20,263 bases of DNA from Proteromonas lacertae. Lineage: Eukaryota > Sar > Bigyra > Opalinata > Proteromonadidae. Location: contig NGBS01000677.1 of assembly GCA_002245135.1 (NCBI GenBank), positions 1-20,263 on the forward strand, in the 5' to 3' direction. The notes beneath the pieces are model-generated. The model worked only from the letters and a program-made list of their open reading frames with translations. It had not been told where the DNA came from and ran no database searches. A program made the position numbers and the translations under genes. Shown here piece after piece: positions 15,273-20,263 of this stretch (its first letter is position 1; the number at the start of each line of letters is the position of its first letter).

Positions 15273-17379
15273 ATTAGTATATAATGAAATAGGCTTTGAT
15301 TATTTGGGACGTATATTTCATGAAACTAAACAAACACCTAAGTTTATGTATAATGAAAAATTGATAGTAATTGATGAAAGTATTAAAATATTTCAATATC
15401 CAATTCATAAAATATTAGTAAGAGATTATTATCCACTCTTTTGGAAAAGAATAGAATCTAATATAATTCTTAATTGTCTTCATAATTATATAGATGATGT
15501 AGATATTTTAAAGAGAATATTGAAATACATAGATGTAAATGTTGATTCTTTAGTTAATGATAAAGAAGTTTTCTATGAAATAGTTGAAAGAGAGATTGAA
15601 AGATTAAAAATGCTTATAAAATGTGAATCGATTTTAAATGATGTTAAAAGTTACTATTTATTGAGAGGTCAACCAGGATGTGGAAAATCCACCTTTTTAA
15701 TTTATTTTATATTAAAATTTATCCAAATGAAGGAAAAATTAGGTATTGATTTAGGTTTGACATATTTCAAAAGTTCAAAGAAAGAAGATGGAAATTCAAA
15801 TAGTTTTATTAGATATTGCTTGAATGGACATAATTTACAAGAAGATTTAAGTGATCAAGATATTGTAATATGTGATTCATATAATATTGATTATAAAACC
15901 ATTCCAAACAGTAGTATAATTGTAAATGTCAGTTCTCCAGATAATAAAAACTATTCAGATATAAAAAAGTTTAATGGTAATAATAAAGTATTCTTCTATT
16001 TAGATATTTGTAATGATGAAGAGATAAATATATGGAAAGAAAATTGTTTACCTGAAGAATTAAAAAATGCAATTGATGATAATCTTATATCTTTATACAA
16101 TAGAGTACCAAGACATTTATATTTTGCAGCAATATATAAAGCATATTATAAAGATAGAAGTTATTGGAATGATATTTATACAAATTGTATTAGAACCACT
16201 GTAAATACCCTTGGTTATTTTAGTTTTATAAAGAAATATTTATATCCATGTGAAAGAGGTAAAGAATCAAACTTGGAAGATGATGTTGGATTAATTGTTG
16301 ATAGATTTGATAATGATTTGTCACATTATATAGTAAAATACAAAGTATTAGATTATGATTCAATTGATAGACTTCAATTAGAATATATATCTGATGAGGT
16401 ATTTAGATTTCTATATTTATATACAAGTCACAGATACACTGAAAGAGACTTTAAAAATATGATGGATTATTTTATATCTGTAATAAGAACAAATGAAAAT
16501 CATCCACTATATAAACTATTATTCAGAGAATTGGTGTGGTATTCAATTACGAATAATGTAGAGTGGGATAATAAAGTCATAAAGTTTAATAATATTCAGA
16601 TGAATATATTAGATAAATATTTCCGAAATACTACAACTTCAATAGGATGTGGAGAAGGTTATTATATTGGTCAATTTGATATTGGTAAAAATTATGATAT
16701 TTGTTATATTGTTAATAATGTTGTTGTACTTCCATTATCTCATGATGTAAATAAAATAATGAATGATAAAGAATTTAAAAAGTATTTTGAGGATTATTCA
16801 AAAGATATTAATTGGCATATATATCCAGTAATAATTAAAATTGAAGATATACAGAATGGTAAGCAGTATGTAAATGATAATGAGTATGTTAAATTAACTG
16901 TACAACTGCCTAAACAACATGTAATAGATCAATCATTTAACTTTCTTTACACTATTGAAGGGTTTAAAGAATGGATTGATACTTATGAAAGAAGTGTTAT
17001 ATACAATATTATAGATCAAAATAATGATTTAAGACAAATTATTTATTGTTTGTTAAGTTTATATTGTACAGAATCATGTGAATCGTTTTGTTTGGCTCAT
17101 TATCAATCTAATAAAGAGAAATTCGTGGATGAAATTACCCATAATTTATACGATATGAATGTATTACCAGCTTATATATTGGTTATAATTTATAAAGAAG
17201 AAGGTGATTATATAGAAAGATATGTAAATTTTAAAGGTAAGTTGCAATATAGTCTATTTGGATATATTAATAATACTGAAAAAGGTTATGTAATTATAAA
17301 TAATTTTGGTAAAGAAGTAAAACAGATTAAAGATGAAAAAATATATATGCTATTATATAAGTATGAAGAATCAAACTGA
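15199..17379 (+). CDS. Large protein with Crinkler/RHS-type P-loop NTPase
   Basis: The frame allows 726 residues from an ATG at 15199, but the first 19 residues overlap the preceding gene, are histidine/asparagine-rich by chance, and cross a good splice-acceptor-like TTTCTTTACAG (ending 15221). The true N-terminus is therefore uncertain: a spliced start or the later methionine in FMYNEKL (about residue 50). Residues 150-320 have Walker A GQPGCGKST (157-165), Walker B IVICDS (D226), SSPDNKNY (from 245), an E-E-I-N-I-W-K-E-N-C stretch and R-V-P-R-H (302-306). These match the Crinkler/RHS NTPase order, as in the 412-aa protein. The C-terminal 400 residues are long, helical and tyrosine/isoleucine-rich. 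Near 486 (G-E-G-Y-Y) and 564-574 (V-K-L-T-V-Q-L-P-K-Q-H) there is a weak echo of the nuclease pattern. No SF3 helicase or polymerase signature is seen. Confidence 0.6.
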   Translation: MILLFLYSYKHHNHNHRHPREIVYKLVYNEIGFDYLGRIFHETKQTPKFMYNEKLIVIDESIKIFQYPIHKILVRDYYPLFWKRIESNIILNCLHNYIDDVDILKRILKYIDVNVDSLVNDKEVFYEIVEREIERLKMLIKCESILNDVKSYYLLRGQPGCGKSTFLIYFILKFIQMKEKLGIDLGLTYFKSSKKEDGNSNSFIRYCLNGHNLQEDLSDQDIVICDSYNIDYKTIPNSSIIVNVSSPDNKNYSDIKKFNGNNKVFFYLDICNDEEINIWKENCLPEELKNAIDDNLISLYNRVPRHLYFAAIYKAYYKDRSYWNDIYTNCIRTTVNTLGYFSFIKKYLYPCERGKESNLEDDVGLIVDRFDNDLSHYIVKYKVLDYDSIDRLQLEYISDEVFRFLYLYTSHRYTERDFKNMMDYFISVIRTNENHPLYKLLFRELVWYSITNNVEWDNKVIKFNNIQMNILDKYFRNTTTSIGCGEGYYIGQFDIGKNYDICYIVNNVVVLPLSHDVNKIMNDKEFKKYFEDYSKDINWHIYPVIIKIEDIQNGKQYVNDNEYVKLTVQLPKQHVIDQSFNFLYTIEGFKEWIDTYERSVIYNIIDQNNDLRQIIYCLLSLYCTESCESFCLAHYQSNKEKFVDEITHNLYDMNVLPAYILVIIYKEEGDYIERYVNFKGKLQYSLFGYINNTEKGYVIINNFGKEVKQIKDEKIYMLLYKYEESN

Positions 17380-17514
17380 AATTGATTGTTGAGGATTATT
17401 ACTTATTATTATTAAAATGTTTAGAGTAATACTTATAATATATTACTCATATACTTCTTTTGTTGGGATTTTTTTGTTTAAACCTTCCTTTCTGTCCTTT
17501 CTTAACTTACACAC

Positions 17515-17522
17515 CTTCAACT
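17515..17522. repeat. Target-site duplication of hAT element 1, left copy
   Basis: CTTCAACT, identical to the copy at 18597-18604 on the other side of the element. Eight bases is the standard hAT duplication length. Confidence 0.85.
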
Positions 17523-18596
17523 CTGAGTTCGGCGGGGACAGGGACAAAAAGGACATGTCCGGGACATGTCCGGGACAAGAGTATGATAAAGGACAGTAAT
17601 TTGTCCCTTTTGTAAACATTTGATATTACCTTTTTGTAATATAAATAAATTATTTGATTATTTTGTCAATTAAAACATTTATAAGTAAAAATAAAGATAA
17701 TTAATAATAACATTGATAATCTGGACTACCTTCTTCACTTTGCTCATCATCTTCTTTACTTATTACTTCCACATTAGTAATTTCTCTATTTTCATCTTCA
17801 TCACTTCCTACATTTTGTTCTTATTCTCTCTTATTTCTCTCAACTAATTCATACTTTAATCTCATAATGTTATTAATAGTATCTAAGTTTAATCTATTTC
17901 TCCTGTATGAATGTATTACTCTTTCGATGGAGAAAATTCTCTCAATAAGAGCTTGAACATTAAACATGGTATTGTTGATATAATGTCATAGATTTTCTTT
18001 AAATTTCTAAAGTATATCTCATATGTTGTAAAGCATATAGCGATTGAAATACTTTCGCGAAAAATGGAAGAAGGTGAATAATATATGATATTAAAAATGT
18101 AAGAACTCGAGTTAATCAAGCATTTTTTCTTTTTTCTACTTTTTATTTGTATTTAATCCAGGCATATTTTATAGTACAAATTAGTGCAATGATAAGCATG
18201 TATCATGTGAACTTCTGTTATGTGATGAGTGTTTGTAAATGGGGATATTCTTCATTAAACTATACAGAGTTATCTAAGTGGTATAAGTGGGTTAAATATT
18301 ATTCATAGATATAGCAAATATGGCTTAAATGGATTTTCAAAAGATATTATTTAGGATATACAAAAATGACTTGAGTATAGTATGTAATACTTAATATTAA
18401 GCTTATTTAATGCTATTGCAGAATATTTTTATTAAAAAAACAGAAACTTAAACTCAAAAATATAGGACAAAAATGGACGTGTTAAACTACACGTCCCGGG
18501 ACAAAGAGGACATGTGTAATCAACGAGAAGTTTTCGTGTATGAAAAGGACAAGGGACGGGACAAAACACAAAAGGACGTCCCGTTGCCGAACTCAG
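17523..18596. mobile_element. Non-autonomous hAT DNA transposon 1
   Basis: A 1074-base element bounded by the perfect 11-base inverted repeat CTGAGTTCGGC (17523-17533 and 18586-18596) and the 8-base duplication CTTCAACT. Subterminal DNA is rich in GGGACA/GGACATGTCC motifs at both ends (17534-17580 and 18466-18585), the usual transposase-binding design of hATs. The inside carries a fragment of the hAT dimerisation domain on the minus strand (17821-17967). The element is too short for a working transposase (usually 600-800 residues), so it would need one supplied from elsewhere. It lies 135 bases downstream of the Crinkler-type gene end. Confidence 0.85.
17821..17967 (-). pseudogene. hAT transposase C-terminal fragment inside element 1
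   Basis: A 48-residue open stretch with the hAT dimerisation pattern ERIFSIERVIHSYRRNRL, corresponding to the usual S-x-R-x-F-S-x-A-G-x-I-x-x-x-R-x-x-L, followed by a helix ending LVERNKRE. After the TAA at 17821 the same frame continues as an acidic tail to about 17709. Upstream (17916-18119), another minus-strand frame is open and may hold more of the old transposase out of frame. Only the C-terminal region is recognisable. Confidence 0.6.
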
Positions 18597-18604
18597 CTTC
18601 AACT
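18597..18604. repeat. Target-site duplication of hAT element 1, right copy
   Basis: CTTCAACT, matching 17515-17522. Confidence 0.85.
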
Positions 18605-18642
18605 CAAATTGATAATTTAAATGTATTTATATCATTTTATTC

Positions 18643-18650
18643 ATTTTATT
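18643..18650. repeat. Target-site duplication of hAT element 2, left copy
   Basis: ATTTTATT, identical to 19737-19744. The sequence is simple, but it lies exactly at the CAGGG end in both places. Confidence 0.75.
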
Positions 18651-19736
18651 CAGGGTTGTATTTATCGGTTACCGACGGAGATAGGTCAAAACCTATAGGC
18701 TTTGCCTTGACTGTCGGTCGGTCAAGCCTTACAAGCCGTATATTATAAAATCTATTTTAATTCATTATGTACTAATTTTCCCTTCATAAAAACTATCTTA
18801 TAATATATTTTAATACTTGATTCATATATTTTCAATTCAATTAAATAATAATTAACTTTTTATAAAGAATTACAATTTAATACTCAACAATAATTAGGTA
18901 TTTTATATAATTATGTTCTTATTTATTTCTACTAATCATCAGTTTCATTTGTAATCTATCACATGATAAATTTGATTTGGATAAGTTACTTATTTGTCCA
19001 GCCTCGGAAAATATTCTTTCTGGCTCTGAAAATGTTGTTAGACTGTTTAAACTGTTCTTGGCAAGCATGTATACCCTAGGAAACTTGGACTTTAATGATA
19101 GCCAGATATTTCTAATGGTTTCAGAGGTGTTGTAATGAATATCATATTGCAAATATTCTTGTACTTCATTTGGCATAATTAATCTCTTTCTTTTTACTGC
19201 AAATGCATTTATCAAGGCTTTTTATCTTTAACATATTATACCAAAAGGTTTTGTAAAAGTTAAAATTAAGATGTTTAAGCATATTTGCCTCTTTTAAGGC
19301 AATAACTTCACGAGCCGCTCCAATTGGTAAAACTATACTCCTAGAATATATAATGATAGATTATATTAGATACATTTATGATAATTTTAAGAAATGATTA
19401 AAGTCAAGCTAAAAGTTTGCCATTTTTTCTTTCAAATTTTTATAATCATTCTATACTTTATATTACATATATAACACAATAGAATAACTCATTGGTAAGG
19501 TTAGATTCAATTATGAAGAAAGAAAAAAGCGCATCGACCGACGGTTAATTCGGTATTTTATAGAATGATATATAGAGCTTGAATTCAATATGTACAGTTA
19601 GATAATATTATTAATATCACATGTTTAGGAGGAGGTCAGCTAATAGTTACTACAGCCTGGTGTCGGTCAACATTTATTTATTGACCTACGACCGATCGGT
19701 TTTCTCCGTCGGTCATGACCGATTTATACAACCCTG
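18651..19736. mobile_element. Non-autonomous hAT DNA transposon 2
   Basis: A 1086-base element with ends CAGGGTTGTATTTATCGGT (18651-18669) and, inverted, CAGGGTTGTATAAATCGGT (19718-19736), 17 of 19 matching, and a perfect 8-base duplication. CAGGG-type termini are classic for hATs. Subterminal GACCGA/CGGTC motifs occur at both ends (18666-18722 and 19669-19725), different from the GGACA motifs of element 1, so this is a separate family. A transposase remnant lies at 18919-19215. The remaining interior (19216-19660) shows no gene. It is inserted 46 bases from element 1. Confidence 0.85.
18919..19215 (-). pseudogene. hAT transposase C-terminal (dimerisation) fragment inside element 2
   Basis: 98 residues, almost exactly the hAT C-terminal dimerisation region: EVQEYL, then the IWLSLKSKFPRVYMLAKNSL stretch (the usual WWxxxxxxYPxLxxLAxxxL, with IW for WW), then FSEPERIFSEAGQI (usual SExRxFSxAG), and LQMKLMISRN at the end. 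It is only the last seventh of a normal transposase. The upstream catalytic RNase-H-like domain and the BED zinc finger are missing. It sits between subterminal motifs of the same element, so it is likely that element's own remnant. Confidence 0.8.
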
Positions 19737-19744
19737 ATTTTATT
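19737..19744. repeat. Target-site duplication of hAT element 2, right copy
   Basis: ATTTTATT, matching 18643-18650. It is followed by 29 bases of AT-rich DNA and then the telomeric array. Confidence 0.75.
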
Positions 19745-19773
19745 AATAGTTTTCTCAAAATTCTCAAATAATG

Positions 19774-19945
19774 TTAGGGTTAGGGTTAGGGTTAGGGTTA
19801 GGGTTAGGGTTAGGGTTAGGGTTAGGGTTAGGGTTAGGGTTAGGGGTTAGGGTTAGGGTTAGGGTTAGGGTTAGGGTTAGGGTTAGGGTTAGGGTTAGGG
19901 TTAGGGTTAGGGTTAGGGTTAGGGTTAGGGTTAGGGTTAGGGTTA

Positions 19946-19979
<34 letters not shown>

Positions 19980-20263
19980 AGGTTAGGGTTAGGGTTAGGG
20001 TTAGGGTTAGGGTTAGGGTTAGGGTTAGGGTTAGGGTTAGGGTTAGGGTTAGGGTTAGGGTTAGGGTTAGGGTTAGGGTTAGGGTTAGGGTTAGGGTTAG
20101 GGTTAGGGTTAGGGTTAGGGTTAGGGTTAGGGTTAGGGTTAGGGTTAGGGTTAGGGTTAGGGTTAGGGTTAGGGTTAGGGTTAGGGTTAGGGTTAGGGTT
20201 AGGGTTAGGGTTAGGGTTAGGGTTAGGGTTAGGGTTAGGGTTAGGGTTAGGGTTAGGGGTTAG
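19774..20263 (+). repeat. Telomeric (TTAGGG)n array, chromosome end
   Basis: About 80 TTAGGG units, G-rich strand running 5' to 3' toward the window's right edge, as at a natural right-hand chromosome end. Most units are exact. Variants (TTAGGGG near 19840, a short TTAGG near 19943, TTTAGGG near 19960, a shortened unit near 19979) fall in the inner 220 bases; a TTAGGGG unit lies at the very end. This pattern, with divergent inner units and uniform outer ones, is normal for telomerase-maintained ends. TTAGGG is used by vertebrates, most fungi and many protists. Confidence 0.95.

Noticed and set aside
15660-15700. The P-loop of the large protein as an SF3 helicase of a virus-like element
   Set aside because: The loop GQPGCGKST is generic. 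The later SSPDNKNY and VPRH segments fit the Crinkler/RHS NTPase order better, and no SF3 motif C arrangement or primase domain is seen.
17417-17599. A 60-residue open frame on the plus strand after the large NTPase gene
   Set aside because: It crosses the left duplication and end of hAT element 1, so it is a chance frame made by the insertion.
18473-18748. A 91-residue open frame on the plus strand
   Set aside because: It spans the right end of hAT element 1 and the left end of hAT element 2; two insertions cannot form a native gene.
19771-19986. A 71-residue open frame of alternating leucine/glycine and arginine/valine
   Set aside because: It is a translation of the TTAGGG array and not a gene.
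1-20263. CRISPR array, rRNA genes or bacterial operon signals
   Set aside because: No regularly spaced repeats with unique spacers, no rRNA-like GC-rich blocks and no Shine-Dalgarno pattern; the telomere and hAT elements show a eukaryotic chromosome.

Overview
The window is the end of a eukaryotic chromosome. The last 490 bases are an almost pure TTAGGG array running toward the right edge. The rest is very AT-rich, with lysine-, asparagine- and isoleucine-heavy proteins, poly-A/T spacers and few long genes. Three things together fit a fungus: the TTAGGG telomere, Crinkler-type NTPase/nuclease proteins and hAT transposons. An AT-rich early-diverging fungus such as a glomeromycete (Rhizophagus-like) is my best guess; this is inference from gene content and no host marker gene is present.

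Positions 1 to about 11.4 kb look like an integrated virus-like element of the Polinton / Polinton-like virus kind. Its core is a minus-strand morphogenesis block: penton-type minor capsid protein (6049-7008), major capsid protein (4683-6017), a packaging ATPase (3640-4498), a small membrane protein (3465-3713) and a repeat-bearing protein remnant (2609-3437). A degraded coding block lies to the left (1-2.6 kb). To the right are small accessory genes on both strands: a 199-aa protein, a 78-aa membrane protein, an AT-hook protein, a serine/aspartate-tailed protein, a cysteine-rich membrane protein, a CxxC zinc-finger protein and a proline-rich charged protein. I see no family-B DNA polymerase, retrovirus-type integrase or maturation protease, and no terminal inverted repeat of the element. 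It is either cut by the left edge of the window or has lost those parts. The copy is broken, with several breaks concentrated in the left third; the capsid genes and the right-hand genes look largely whole, so the insertion seems fairly young. A 700-base non-coding stretch (9158-9857) holds three palindromes and repeated AATCGATTGATATA units and is a candidate control or replication region.

Positions 12.1-17.4 kb hold three long plus-strand reading frames. The first (412 aa) has a P-loop NTPase followed by a PD-(D/E)XK-like nuclease pattern typical of Crinkler/RHS proteins. The third (up to 726 aa) carries the same type of NTPase. Between them is a lysine-rich 593-aa protein with a zinc ribbon. 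A 35-base intron-like sequence would connect the first two frames in phase. Whether this trio belongs to the host or was cargo of the virus-like element cannot be decided here.

Positions 17.5-19.74 kb contain two separate short hAT transposons, each with terminal inverted repeats and a perfect 8-bp target duplication, and each with a remnant of the hAT dimerisation domain on the minus strand. The second lies 29 bases from the start of the telomeric array.
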